Shown here in pieces: positions 1-11,414 of a DNA stretch of 64,000 bases. Source of the stretch: Volutella citrinella (lineage: Eukaryota > Ascomycota > Sordariomycetes > Hypocreales > Nectriaceae); assembly GCA_034401135.1 (NCBI GenBank), contig JAWZSP010000005.1:372001-436000 (forward strand). Reading direction: 5' to 3'. A program made the position numbers and the translations under genes. Position 1 is the stretch's first letter; every line of letters starts with the position of its first letter. The notes under the pieces were generated by a model that saw only the letters and a list, made by a program, of their open reading frames with translations, was not told where the DNA came from and did not search any database.

Positions 1-402
1 CTCGCGGCTTTCCTCGGGGCTGATCTCGACCTGCTGGTCATTACTCTACCGCAAACCGCCCAGACGATCAACATGATTGGCAAGGACGAGTTTGCTCTCC
101 TTTCCAAGAAGAAGGCCTTCCTGAGCAATGTGGGACGCGGCGCCGTGGTTGACACGGATGCCTTGATCGCCGCCCTCGACGCTGGCCAGATCCGGGGCGC
201 TGCTCTGGACGTCACCGAGCCTGAGCCGCTGCCTGCTGATTCCAAGCTCTGGGGCTACAAGAACGTTGTCATCACCCCCCATTGTGCTGGGAACTCGAAC
301 CACTTCAACGAGAGGACCTTCAAGATTCTGGCGTACAACCTGGAGAGGCGGTCCAAGGGACAGGAGGTGGTGAACAAGGTTAGCAAGTCATTGGGTTACT
401 GA
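1..402 (+). CDS. D-isomer-specific 2-hydroxyacid dehydrogenase, C-terminal part (5' end outside window)
   Basis: Open from the first base in frame 1 and ends with TGA at 400-402, so 133 codons of the C-terminal part are visible. The segment runs through the end of the NAD-binding domain and back into the catalytic domain. It shows the family hallmarks in order: SNVGRGAVVD with the catalytic Arg region, a DVTEPEPLP segment with the catalytic Glu, and TPHCAG with the catalytic His. Members reduce 2-keto acids or oxidise D-2-hydroxy acids (glyoxylate/hydroxypyruvate or phosphoglycerate type) with NAD(P)H in the cytosol. The substrate cannot be told from this half. No intron is seen in the visible part. 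It converges on the Myb gene downstream. Confidence 0.9.
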   Translation, partial: LAAFLGADLDLLVITLPQTAQTINMIGKDEFALLSKKKAFLSNVGRGAVVDTDALIAALDAGQIRGAALDVTEPEPLPADSKLWGYKNVVITPHCAGNSNHFNERTFKILAYNLERRSKGQEVVNKVSKSLGY

Positions 403-1022
403 GTGCAAAGAGGAATAGTCCTATTCCTCTAAGTAGCGATAGGAACGCTCTTCATAGAAATGGACTGACCCATATTATGCCTCCAATATCTTAACATTTG
501 TCGACCGACGTGAGCTATATATCTGACTGTATTCGAAATATCGGAAAAGCAACCCGAAGGAGGACCCGATGTAAAACTGGGCTTTACCTGGCAATCAAGG
601 GGCCAGAGGATGGAATGAAGTCAATAAAAACAACGATATTGATAGGATATGCATTCTAAAACTATCATGACTCCATTTGGGCTTGCTACTGTCTACACTC
701 TCTTTCGCTACGGCCGCACATGGCCTTATCACTGATGAAGCACAAACGTCGGCAACGTGGGCCGGCAAGCTAGCGCCCCACATGAAGCATGATAACAGTG
801 GAGGTGACTCGGCCCAGTGACTAGTGGCGCTAGCCAACAAGCCACTGAGCAGTAGCCCCCTACAACTTAATAACGATGGGCGTGAACAATTGCAGGGAAT
901 CGCGCTGTCGCCCTTGGCCAACACCGAAAGCCGAACCTGCACGTCATCGCTGCTCCACGGTAGGCTTTGCCTGGCAATGGACTGCGGGGGTTGGAAATAA
1001 TTTCTGCAGATTTTTATAAATT
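403..1022. other. intergenic, convergent 3' regions
   Basis: Lies between the stop of the dehydrogenase on the plus strand and the stop of the Myb gene on the minus strand. It should hold both 3' untranslated regions. No further gene, RNA or repeat recognised. Confidence 0.5.
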
Positions 1023-2412
1023 CTAGCTGGCATTGCTGTAGTGGTGGTAGTGGTAATGGTGGTGGTGATGGTGAAAGTGGTGCACGACGACATTGTCGCC
1101 CGGTCTGCCACTGCTTGCCGGTGTAGCACTGCCGCTCCTAGGCTGTGCGGATGCTATATCGAGCATTGGGTGCAGCGGGGCTTCAATGCCCGATTCCGTA
1201 GCGATGGTGCCGGTAGACCCGTGTAGCATATGTTGTGGTAATCCCATGTCCATGTCCAGGTTCAGGCCCAGGTCAATGTCCAAGTCCAAGCCCATGTCCA
1301 TGTCCAGCTCCTGGTGCGTCCCTCCACTACTCGTAGTCGAGTACGGTGGCCCGTGGCTGGAAGGTGAGGATTCGGTGTAGTCTGTGCTATCGTCGTGTTC
1401 GATCATGGAATCAGTGTCGGCAATCGAAAGCATGTCCGGTGGCACAAACGGTAGCTCCGTGTAGTCGAGAAAGTTGCTTGTGTTACCGTCGAGGATAGGT
1501 TGCGGTTCGAGCGATCCGAGGCCATTAAAGGGCAAAAACGTATTGGTATCCGGGCTGGGCGTGCCACCGAGGGCGGGAATATGGTCGACTTGGGGGAAAA
1601 GAGGCAATTCCTCTGCTGCGGTTATGGTCTCTTCTTGTTGCTGCGTAATTTCGGGCGAGGTCTGGGCTTGCATCTCTATCACATCAGAGCGTACTTGGGC
1701 ACCTCGGGGCGTGCCACATCTGCTGGCCTGGTTTGTCCTCGGCGACCTCTCTGACAGATGTCTCCATCGGTTTCGACAAGTCAGCGGTGGTCTGTTGGTG
1801 AGGTTGGCTGAAATGGCCGCCCATCGACGTCCCAGCTTGCGAACACCCTCTGCCAGGATGCGATCCTCCCGCGGTGTCCATTCGCGCAGCCTGGTTTGAG
1901 CCGAGGGCATGAGAATCTCCGTATATCTCTTGGAGCACTGGTCGTCTTTCCTGCCGGGTATCATCAAGGCGATATCATGCCAGGCCGGGCCGAGTCTGGT
2001 GTAAGCGGCGAGGAGGGTTTCGTCCTCGTGTTTAGTCCACCGGCCTTTGCGGAGGGCCGGGTCGAGAGAGTGAAACCAGCGCTTGCGACAATCCTGTAAC
2101 AATACAAAAGAGAAACAAGTTAGCATGACGCAATTTCTCGACAAGATCTGCGCCACAGGCATGCAGCATTGCAGACAGATGCATAAATGGGGAGCACACC
2201 TTGGATGTCCGACCAGGGATGAGTTGCGCAATCTCCTTCCACCGACCTCGATGGCCTCTAGTGTCGCCAAATTGCGCAACAAGCGACTTGAGTCTTTCGT
2301 CCTCGACCGACGTCCATTTGCGAGGTGGCTGGCGGGCCTGCAAGTGTTCGGAGGGCTGTGTCGTGGCCGGGCTCCCGGTGCTGGAATCCTCGGGGGTCAC
2401 AGCGGTACTCAT
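1023..2412 (-). CDS. three-repeat Myb-like transcription factor
   Basis: Two exons, 2412-2200 and 2093-1023, joined across a 106-bp intron (donor GTGTGC, acceptor CAG), encode 427 aa. The ATG at 2412 is chosen because it directly precedes a short low-complexity leader and the first repeat. Three tandem Myb/SANT repeats follow at roughly residues 30-80, 83-130 and 136-184, each with regularly spaced Trp (for example RKWTSVEDERL, KGRWTKHEDETL, REWTPREDRIL). The intron falls exactly inside the first repeat, and joining restores IPGRTSKDCRKRW. The rest is acidic and Gln/Ser-rich, with an alternating Asp-Leu/Asp-Met stretch (about residues 350-372), likely an activation region. The tail holds about a dozen His and Tyr residues just before the stop. 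Predicted nuclear DNA-binding regulator of BAS1/REB1-like architecture; targets unknown. Confidence 0.85.
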
Positions 2413-3390
2413 GACGAACGGGAGACTTGGGTTGTAACCTAGTGTCTGAGCAGGTTTTCTCGAGCAAGAACTCCCTAAGAAAGATGTTTGTGTCTGCCTC
2501 AAAGTCCAAGTGCAGAAGCTAGGGTGGGGATTGGAATGCTCGGGAGGGAATATTTGGGCCTCGCATGCGAAGGCCCGCAAATGATAGCACAACGGTCCGG
2601 GTCCGTCTCCTCCACCAAGTCCGATGATAAGGTCTGCAGCGGATGAGACGGTCTCCTTCCCCGTGGGGAAGCCCGGTCGTATCGATCCAGGATGCCAGGG
2701 CAATGAAGTCTCCGCTCACCGAGGCCACTAGAGCTGGTAGAGCGCAATATCGTCTCCACTATTGACTCGGCCCAAAATGTTGTTGGTCTGTCATCAAGCC
2801 ACCACGCGCTACCAATCAGACGGTTAAAGCTCTGGCTCAGCCCAAACTACCATGTGATGTGCGACTTGCTTGTACCTCAATCATGACCTGACTAGCAATC
2901 CACAGGCTCATGCCACGTTATGTAGGTATTGCTTGCACCAACATTCACCTCGATACGAAGGCTCTGTGCCCCCTGCTTCCTTGTCGTGCCTACCATCTAT
3001 AATGGCAATTGTGTTCGCGTAATTTACTGAATCGATGCTCAGGTGATAAGAAGAAGCTCACACTACGCGTAGCCATATATTCTCTGTGGCTCAGTGCAAG
3101 GCATACCACTAGAGCAACTCTCAGCAGGAACCCGCAGCAGCACATTGACCAACCACTTGCAATTGCAGATCCCTTGGCGACACCTACGGACCTCACTTGC
3201 AACCAATTGACGCGGCTCCCTCCCCTCTGCGGGATAAAGTGACCAGCTTCCAATCTCTTGGACCAGGATTTCAGCCAGCGCTTCTTTCCACTCGCTCAAA
3301 CAAATCAACAATCAAAGATCTACTTCCTATTCTGCGACCTCATCGCTTTCATCTTCGGCGCTCCCCCAACTAAGCAAAGACATTTTCAAA

Positions 3391-3492
3391 ATGGCAGCCG
3401 TGCAACTTCGTCCACTACGTCCAACAAGCACGGATGAAATCCAGCTTGTTGCGGACATGATAATTAAAATCTTTGCGCCGGTGGCAGCCTAA
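3391..3492 (+). CDS. short ORF with an mRNA-leader-like context; possible gene remnant
   Basis: An ATG in a strong fungal context (TTCAAAATGGC) follows about 100 bases rich in CAA and CT tracts, typical of a fungal 5' leader. It opens a frame of 33 codons that stops at 3490-3492. The start LRPLRPTSTDEIQLVADMI loosely resembles the beginning of a GNAT-type acetyltransferase, but no further domain follows in any frame. It may be a truncated gene, an upstream ORF or chance. Confidence 0.2.
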   Translation: MAAVQLRPLRPTSTDEIQLVADMIIKIFAPVAA

Positions 3493-4272
3493 CGGAACTC
3501 CCGATGAAGCGCTGAGCCGACAATCGCTGCCTGGCTGTAGTGAGCCAGGACCCCACGAACCTCTACTAAAGGGCCGCAATACAAATACATCTTTCACTGT
3601 TTAACCATCATTTTAAACTAAATGTGAGCATCATTTCCTTCGACATTACTACGCTTCTGAACATGTAGACCACTGCAGGGTAGGCTCACTCAACGGAGTC
3701 CGGATCTCCGCCGCCACCATCGCCCAGACTCTCGGCCGTCCTCCCAGTGCAACGCCACGGACCACATCCTACGATCCAAGCACATGGTGAGCATGGGGCC
3801 ACCCCCAGTGCCAATCATACGTCGTCAGATCGACAACCTTTCAGAGTGACAGACCCCAGAGACAAGCGCAGGGATGGTCCGGTGGTGACTGAGGTCATCG
3901 TTACCCCCTGGAGCAGGGGACCCATGCCAGTCTGCAGCCCACCATTCTATGCCAGGGCAATGTCGCTAACAAAGAACTGCCCAGCAGCTGATTAGATCGT
4001 ACGTTACAGCTAGCAAAACACCATGTTGGCCATGATTTCGTCTCTACATGCCTCATTGCGCCACCTAAGCGGTAGAAGCCATCCTTAATTTCCAAAGACG
4101 CGCGGGAAAGAATATTTCCCGATTGGTCACCGTCGTCTTTCGTCTGGTCGTCTCACGCATACCGTTAAGATGGTTAAACGCCCTCATGCCCGCCAGTGGC
4201 GTGCATCCCACGCCACATCACCAGCTCCATTGCATGTCACCATGTCATGTCAGAAGCGCTGTTCATCCCATA

Positions 4273-4278
4273 GGCTAA
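4273..4278 (+). promoter_or_regulatory. GGCTAA, candidate Xyr1/XlnR site
   Basis: GGCTAA matches the core of the XlnR/Xyr1 cellulase activator site and lies about 775 bp upstream of the cellobiohydrolase start. The match is only six bases, so chance is likely enough to keep confidence low. Confidence 0.3.
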
Positions 4279-4940
4279 CTGGCCAACAGCCCAGGCCCCT
4301 TGATATGTCCAATAGGCTGAAGGATTGTAACCTGAAATCTGGGTTGTCTCGAGCCCCAACTTCGGAACCTGCTCCCGAAAGTTGGGACGACTGCCAACGT
4401 GGGGACTGAGGACTGATTAGGCAGGTTGATCACTCATAGGCTTCAGATGAGTGTTCTACAAGCGCCGGATGGATCTAATACAGTTGCCCGTTGTCTGTGC
4501 TCGTCTGACAGGCTGTCTTGAAAAGCCTCCAATCGGAATAATACCTTGATCACTTTCGACGTACGCAAGCAGCTTCCCGAGCCGCAATGAGAAGCTTAGA
4601 GTCTGCCTCAGTGTGGGTGACCGATTGCGTTTCAGATCTGTCACAAGATATTGTCCTAAATTCGAGGACTTCTCCTGCAGGCCACGCTTTTCAATGTCTG
4701 CTGATACGCCGCCTTTGTTGTCGGCACATTCCCAGCCGCAATAGACTCACGGATCTTGGGAAGAATTTATCCGGCCTCTGCCAACAGGCTCTAGTATGGG
4801 GCTGGGCTAGATCGACCGCCTCCACCGGTGCTCACGGCATCGCCCCCTCGGTAGAATCGGTATGTAGGAGGCGAGGGTTTCACCTGGGCTGGGCATGATT
4901 TCCATATTGGGGACGCATAACAACAACACGGCTGTTGACC

Positions 4941-4948
4941 TATATAAG
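4941..4948 (+). promoter_or_regulatory. TATA box of the cellobiohydrolase gene
   Basis: TATATAAG lies 105 bp upstream of the ATG at 5053. A pyrimidine-rich stretch follows, and a CACTTCACAATAAC leader lies just before the start. This spacing is usual for highly expressed fungal secreted-enzyme genes. Confidence 0.7.
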
Positions 4949-5052
4949 AGTGGCCTCCAGGCCCATCTGATATACCCTCCTTCTTCTTCATCACACTTCA
5001 CAATAACTCGAATTCGACATTCAGGCCGGTCCTTGTCTCTCCTTCGTTGATC

Positions 5053-7017
5053 ATGTTTCGAGCTATCCCCTTCGTTACCGCGTTGATCGCGACCGTTAAG
5101 GCGCAGCAGGTCTGCACCTCCCAGGCTGAAACCCACCCGGCTCTCGAATGGCAGAAGTGCACTGAGGGGGGATCGTGTTCCAGCGTCAAGGGCTCCGTGG
5201 TGGTCGATGCCAACTGGCGATGGGCCCACGATCAGAACAGCAAGAACTGCTACACTGGCAACAAGTGGGACACGTCCATTTGCACGGATGGCAAAACTTG
5301 TGCTGAGAAGTGCTGTGTCGATGGCGCCGACTACTCTGGCACTTATGGTGTCACAACCAGCGGCAGCGAACTGAACATCAAGTTTGTTACTCAGGGTCCG
5401 TACAGCAAGAATGTCGGCAGCCGTCTCTATCTTCTCGAGAGTGAGGATAAGTATCAGATGTTTACTCTGCTTGGCAATGAGTTTACCTTTGATGTCGATG
5501 TTTCCAAGCTTGATTGTGGTCTCAATGGCGCCCTCTACTTTGTCTCTATGGATCAGGATGGTGGCATGAGCAAGGCCGCTGGCAACAAGGGCGGCGCCAA
5601 GTACGGCCTCGGATACTGTGACGCTCAGTGCCCCCGAGACATCAAGTGGATCAACGGAGTTGTAAGTCATTTGCTCTATCTCAACTGGAAATACGCTTAC
5701 ACCTTCAGGCCAATTCGGAAGACTGGGTCCCCTCCGAGAGCGACCCCAACTCTGGTGTTGGCAAGACTGGTTCGTGCTGCGCTGAGATGGACATCTGGGA
5801 GGCCAACAGCATCTCCACCGCCTACACCCCCCATGCTTGCAAGGACAACGCCCAACACACCTGCACTGGAGATGACTGTGGCGGTACCTACTCGGAGACC
5901 CGCTACGCCGGCACCTGCGATCCCGATGGTTGCGACTTCAACCCCTACCGCCAAGGCGATAAGACCTTCTACGGCCCCGACTCCAGCTTCAAGGTTGATA
6001 CCAGCAAGAAGGTTACTGTTGTCACTCAGTTCATCAAGGAAGGCGAGCAGCTCTCTGAGATCAAGCGCTTCTATGTCCAGAACGACAAGGTCATTGCCAA
6101 CTCTGAGTCGACCATTGCTGGTGTCTCCGGAAACTCCATCACCGAGAAGTTCTGCAAGGCTCAGAAGGAAGTCTTTGGCGACCGAGACGTCTGGACCGAG
6201 AAGGGTGGCATGGCCCAGATGAGCGATGCTGTCTCCAAGCCCATGGTTCTGGTCATGAGCCTGTGGGACGACGTGAGCGCTCGCAGTATCGAACGAGAAG
6301 ATATACAAGCTAACATTGCAATAGCACTACGCCAACATGCTCTGGCTCGACTCCACCTACCCCGTCGACTCCACTGCCCAAGGAAAGGACCGAGGCACTT
6401 GCGCCACCGACTCTGGCAAGCCCTCCGCCGTCGAGAGCTCGGCCCCCGACTCAAAGGTCGCCTTCTCCAACATCAAGTTCGGCCCCGTCGGAAGCACCTT
6501 CAAGAACACCGCCAACGAGACTGAGACTGGCACCAAGACTCCCGAGACCCAGCCCCAGACCTCGGCCGCCCAGCCCGCCGAAACCCCCAAGGCTACCTCC
6601 GCCAGCGCCGACAACAAGCCCAAGACAACCGATGCCCAGGCCGAAGCTCCCCAGAGCACCGCAGACACCAAGCCCGTGACCGACAGCAACCCCGAGGAGC
6701 CCGCTGCCACCTCCAAGGCCCCAGAGACCAACCCCCAGCCCACCGCCGTCAACAGCGAGTCCCCGCAGACCACCTCCGAGACGCCCGAGACCAACCCCCA
6801 AGCCCCGGAGAGCAAGTCCGACTCCCCAGCGGCCACGTCGTCCGGATCGACCACGAAGCCAACCGGCAAGCCCAGCAAGTGCGGTGGCAAGTCCTCCACC
6901 AAGGCTCTTGTTGCCCAGTACGAGCGATGCGGCGGTACCGGCCACACCGGAGGAACCGAGTGCAAGGCGCCCTTCAAGTGCACCCAGATGAACGAATACT
7001 ACAGCCAGTGCATCTAA
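5053..7017 (+). CDS. cbh1: GH7 cellobiohydrolase I with long linker and CBM1
   Basis: Three exons, 5053-5661, 5709-6272 and 6325-7017 (introns 47 and 52 bp), encode 621 aa. A signal peptide (about residues 1-17, ending VKA before QQVC) directs secretion. The GH7 catalytic domain follows to about residue 450, with the EMDIWE motif: nucleophile Glu229, Asp231 and acid/base Glu234 in precursor numbering. It releases cellobiose from cellulose chain ends outside the cell. The linker (about 451-575) is about 125 residues of P, T, S, E, Q and D, with PETNPQ-like repeats. This is far longer and more acidic than the 25-40 residues usual in CBHI. A C-terminal CBM1 carries four disulfide Cys and the aromatic cellulose-binding face. 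A fifth Cys in KCGGKSS at about residue 577 resembles a duplicated CBM start. TATA box, CreA-type and Xyr1-type sites lie upstream. Confidence 0.97.
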
Positions 7018-7518
7018 GAGCCGGGGAGGTGTTCAAGGCCAGAGCCGGAGCAGGCGCCGGATCGTGATGCTCTGCGCTCCTTGGCAGAAGATTGAATCCA
7101 AACCGGATAGAAAGTACCCAAGCGATGGTGCTGTGATGGGATATGGCGTTGGGAGCACGCCGTAAAGAACTGAAAGAGAAGAATCTCTCCATCAGCCAGA
7201 AATGGCTTGATTGGGCTCGAGCGAGAGTGTCGTGTCCCGGATACCTTGAGCTCTCCCTATCCTTCGCTGTACATAGCTTGCTTCTTGTGGCCATATTTAC
7301 CTGCGCAAATGACCATTCATTGCCACAAAACTGTGCTTCTTCCCGCGATGTGAGAGTGTAATGGATAACAAGACCTCTGGCTCCTAGATGGAAGACGTAT
7401 AATTTCTGCATTTCTAGAAAATGGGGAAGAAAAATGGCCAAGAGAAGGCACGAACGCAACGTCTCTACCCGGGTCTCTTCTTTGAAGTAATAGAAGATAT
7501 ATTCAGAGAGATAATTTC
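7018..7518. other. intergenic, convergent 3' regions
   Basis: Lies between the cellobiohydrolase stop and the stop of the minus-strand regulator. No gene or repeat recognised. Confidence 0.5.
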
Positions 7519-10500
7519 TCATTGCTGATATTTCAGTGCAGTAAGCCTTTCTACCAACGGCTTTATAGTACACCATCCCAAAGTATTTGCCTGTAATGCT
7601 GCAATATACTTGTCGAGTATGGCAGGCATATTGCAAGCACAAAAAGGAGTATTGTCAATAGATGCCTTGGCGCAATTATATACCCAGTAGCTTATTTCAG
7701 TATCGCTTTGCAACAACCCTAGATCATAGACGCCCTTGAAGCCCTTGTGGGCATGCCATGTGCTATCATGTTCTGCGAGTGACGACTCACAGAGGTCGCA
7801 GCTCAGCGTCGATCGACATACAGCCCAGACAACCAGAGCGGCGCGAAAGAGGCAAGTAATTGTGGACGGACAAAGAAGCGACCTCATTTGATGAATCTCT
7901 GGCGCGGTCTTCGAAAACAACGCGAGGATCTGTGCTGCGTGCCATAAAGCCTGCTTGGCATTGGCCGACCTGGCCCAGTGCTGGATCTGGGCTTCAAACC
8001 GGCGGATAAGGGAGGGGTGGTAGCTTTCAATCACCAGGCCATCGATTAATCTCTTGATGAGCTTTAGATCAGTGTAAATGCGGATAAAGGACATGTGGTA
8101 TTGCATCATGGCAGTGAAGCGATTCCATGTGTCGGTGTTTTGGTCCGAGTGGCCATGGTTCGATATCATCAAATGATCCATCGTCACACGCCAAATTTCC
8201 AACTGGACTTTCCAGCTGAGCCCATAGCCACTGCTCGCTTCGGCCAGCTGAGATACCGAAGAAAGGCTGGACTCGTGTTTGTGCTGTGCCTCCTCCCACA
8301 AGCGAGATTGCATGGCACACATGCCGGCCTCGAAGTCTTCCGGGAGGAGAAAATTTAAATCAGGCCGCTTGATCCCAGAAAGAGCTTGGATACAGGTGAG
8401 TCCGATTGTCTGGTCCATGCGACCCACTGGTTCATGAGCAAGGGCCAGCTCCCAGGCCTCCAAGGTTTTGGCATTCCAAGCATTTTCGGAGCAGGGATAG
8501 TTGAGACAAAGTTCAGGCAAACGAACTGACGGAGGATGGTCGTGAAGCAAGTTGAGATAACAGTCAAGGCGGAAGACCGCTAGAGCAAGCCTAGAAATGG
8601 TCAGCATTGCCGACCTCGTCAAAGAAGGCGACTAGCTCGGGACGTCATTTGTGCACCTTTTCTTCTGTTCACGAACAAGCCACCTACTGATATGGCTGGA
8701 AGACTTCTCGTCTTGGGCGACGACCCCCTCAACACGGAAGTATCCGGCTTCACGGATACACATGATCAAGCTTGGCAGGACAAGGCAGGCTTTCGACAGT
8801 AGATCTCGCTCCTGGACAAGTAACTGTTGTTAATTGCCATGAAACAAGGGTCTATCTCAACTCAAACATACCCCAATATACCAAGCAAACAAGATGTTCA
8901 ACACGATTGATTGAAGCAACTGAAGGTGAGTCTGGCTGCTTAGTAGGGATGGATCAACCTGTGGTGTTCAAAGGAATGTTAGCCCCGGAGGCGACTGATG
9001 GCCAAGGGTCCGAACACTAAAAAAGTGCCCAGTTATCATCATAAAGGCGCGACTGACCTCGGTGGCTTTACTGAGTAGCTGGCATAGAAGCCACTTGTGC
9101 AGTAGGATCGAAGAGGACCGCAAATGAGTCGCACCCGCTAGCAACGAGCCTATCAATGCAACGCTGTAGCGTAAGTGGCTAGCAAACTGGTCTCGATTAA
9201 ACGTCGGTTGGTGTAAGATTGGCCAATGATTGTGAAAGCTGGTGAAATAGCTGTCAATCATTTGAGCTTGCAACAACGCAGCAGCTGCCTCGTCTAGATC
9301 AGGCGACAAGGGCGGCAATAAGTCAAGGCCTTCTACCAGCAACTCAACAGGAAAGGGTGTCTCGTGCGTGAGGTCCTCAAGAGTCAATTCCTGGGCTTCG
9401 GCCTGCATCTCGGCCCAATCATGACCGGAGCCACGGTCAGTGCTAGTGGTGGATAGTGACGAATGGAGAGACAACTCTGACGATATTGCAACGTCACTGC
9501 AAACTTCTTCGCTATCGAGCTGCATAGTGTAGTAGTCCAGGGAGGGGAATGCAAGCTGGTTATGTGAGGATGCCCCGGAAGGGACCAGGTCTCCGACATG
9601 CCCCTGGCCCCTGCTGAGGTAGGCTAGGACGTGGGCAGCGGCATCACTGCCATCATGAGCATTGTCACCGCCAACATTGACGCCAAGATCGCCTCTATCT
9701 TCATAATCTTGATGGCCAGGCTGATTCAGGGGCTGGCCAGTGCCTTGGTATGGCGTTTCGGCATGACATTGTCTCCGCTGGGCGGTTCCAGTCGGCGAGG
9801 CAGTCGATAAATGTAACTCCACCATGGCCGCTGACCCCAGGATCGCCTCATCGTCCCCACCCGTGGTTTCGCAGCCGGGTGGCTCGTCTCGAAGGGGTCT
9901 GTATACTTCTGGCTGCAGATTTAAGGAAGCACTTCGGTGATGTGCCGCCGTGTTTCCGTCTCCGTCTCCGTCTCCATCTCCGTCTCCATTTTCGTACTGG
10001 TGACGAACCGTGATGCAAGGAAACTCCTTATTCACTACGTGCTCGGGGGAACGGATGGGATTGCCGCAGGTGCCACCACCAGACTGGCCATGTGACGGAG
10101 ATTCAGAATTGAGTAGTGAAAGATCCGGCATTGACATTTCCGTTTCATGTGAATCCATACGGGGCTGAGGTGCGAGGCCATCCTGCTCCCCCTGGAAGGG
10201 CGACGAGGAGTGCACCTTGTTCTGTAGAAGACCGAACCGTGGCTGGCGGGCCCGACGACACGACAGGTTGGCATCCTTGCATCTGTTGCATGGCTCTTGG
10301 CCATCGCAGCGTGTTTTCCGACGGTGGCATAGATCGCAGGCGCTAAGAGTGCGTGTCGATAACGAGCGTTTTTTGTGTTGGTCGATGTGTCGCTTGAGTA
10401 CGTCGCTTAACGCATTGTCAGTCTGGGGCTGCGTGCATCGAGGAGATATGAAGGCCAAGCAAGGTGGCAGCGATGGTATCTAGAAACTAGGCGGCGACGA

Positions 10501-10673
10501 GGGTGCGCACGGCCTGACACCGTACAGCTTCCTTACCTTCTCGAGTATGAACGGCCGCATTGGGGGCAGAGAAACGGCCGTGATTTAGTATGGCTTCGCT
10601 CATGGCGCACCAAGTGTTCCCGGCGTCGAAAGACGATGCCGCAGCCTCGCGCAGTGCAGGTGAGTGCTGGCAT
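7519..10673 (-). CDS. C2H2-C2H2-Zn2Cys6 transcription factor with fungal_trans domain (paralogue of the gene at 39128-42325)
   Basis: Five exons (10673-10537, 10405-9058, 8919-8872, 8811-8657, 8590-7519) encode 919 aa. Exon 1 is only 45 codons and is easy to miss. It starts at MPALTC and supplies the first C2H2 finger (C-x4-C-x12-H-x3-H) and half of the second. The second finger (CPQCGRSYSRSDVLKRHIDQH) is completed across a 131-bp intron. A Zn2Cys6 cluster follows at once (ACDLCHRRKTRCDGQEPCNRC). Then come a long acidic linker with a GD repeat (positions 9955-9990) and a fungal_trans region whose core spans exons 3-5 (LLQSIVLNILFAW, RLALAVFRLDCYL). Predicted nuclear regulator. Exons 4 and 5 match the paralogue in size and phase (155 bp each; 1072 and 1078 bp). 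Exon 3 acceptor choice is the least certain join. Confidence 0.87.
9952..9994 (+). repeat. hexanucleotide repeat inside the regulator CDS
   Basis: CGTCTC/CATCTC units repeat in tandem on the plus strand. On the coding (minus) strand they encode alternating Gly-Asp in the linker between the zinc cluster and the fungal_trans domain. Such a tract can vary in length between strains. Confidence 0.7.
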
Positions 10674-11414
10674 GATATCGTGGAAGCGTTCGCAGCGACG
10701 ACCGAGATGGGCTGGAGACCAGCTGAATTTGCCATAGACGACCCGAGTGGAGGAGATTGTGGTGGGAGAACAAACGAGGAGAGAGAGGCTGGGCTGGACG
10801 CTGATGGCGTGGTGTGAATCCGGGGAATGTGGGGAAGCCCTGGTGGCTGCATCCTGGCCGAAACGAGGGGACTGTTTAGTCTGTAAACGTAGTAGGCGCG
10901 GACTTCGGCTTCCGCCTGACTACGAAATTCAAGATTCCGCATCCCAAGATGCGGTCCTGGTGGTGGGGAAGTCCTCAACCGATTGGACGCCACCAAATGC
11001 CTCCAGCCTGCGTCAATAGTCTATGTTTTTCCCATGGTGGGGATGGTTGGGGGATAAGGGAGGCGAAACAACTAGGTACGAATTTAGGAAGATGGCACTA
11101 GATCTACTTCTAGCATAACGAGAGGGTGAGTGAACCATTGTCCAGCGTCCAGCCACCAAAGATGGACTGGATGAGAGGCAAGCGGTGGGAAGGATCGGGC
11201 TCAAGGAACTAGGCATTCCTGTCATTTGATCTAGATATGATGCGTAGTATGGTAGCATGGCATTCGGGCTAGAGGGTCAAGATCCGTATAAAGCAGCCCG
11301 ACTAACAGCGCCGCCGCGAGTACGGAAGGGGAAAGCCTACAACAGGAGAAGAGGAAATTTGCATCTTCCACATGGAGCAAAAAGGGAACCATCAGGCACA
11401 TAGAGGCGCGCTGA
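10674..11414. other. upstream region of the C2H2-Zn2Cys6 regulator
   Basis: Lies between the start of the regulator and the last exon of the minus-strand MFS gene. An open frame on the minus strand overlaps exon 1 in another frame but has no family motif. It carries an exact GTGGGGAA element, listed separately. Confidence 0.45.
10963..10970 (+). promoter_or_regulatory. GTGGGGAA promoter element
   Basis: Exact match to the GTGGGGWA element shared by promoters of the block, followed by GTC as in the copy at 45108. It is about 290 bp upstream of the regulator ATG at 10673. The core also satisfies the CreA consensus SYGGRG. Confidence 0.4.

Larger units (their letters stand above)
2413..5052. 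other. 2.6-kb gap: promoters of Myb gene and cellobiohydrolase
   Basis: No convincing protein gene was found. Short frames on both strands lack family motifs. Near the Myb side there is an exact GTGGGGAA at 2663-2670. On the cellulase side there are a GGCTAA (Xyr1-type) at 4273-4278, a GTGGGG (CreA-type) at 4399-4404, and a TATA box at 4941-4948. A small leader-like ORF begins at 3391 and is listed separately. The length fits the long regulated promoters of fungal cellulase genes. Confidence 0.5.

Noticed and set aside
4807..5670. 287-codon open frame on the minus strand over the cellobiohydrolase start
   Set aside because: It lies wholly opposite the GH7 promoter and exon 1 and shows no domain. 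Strong codon bias of the cellulase gene explains the open antisense frame.
6357..6983. Long open frames on the minus strand over the cellobiohydrolase linker
   Set aside because: The Gly/Leu/Val-rich composition is the mirror of the Pro/Thr/Ser/Glu linker codons. No start context or domain.
10487..10996. 169-codon open frame on the minus strand before the regulator
   Set aside because: It overlaps exon 1 of the C2H2-Zn2Cys6 gene in another frame. The C2H2 frame has the zinc-finger residues and correct splice phase, so this frame is a shadow plus upstream sequence.
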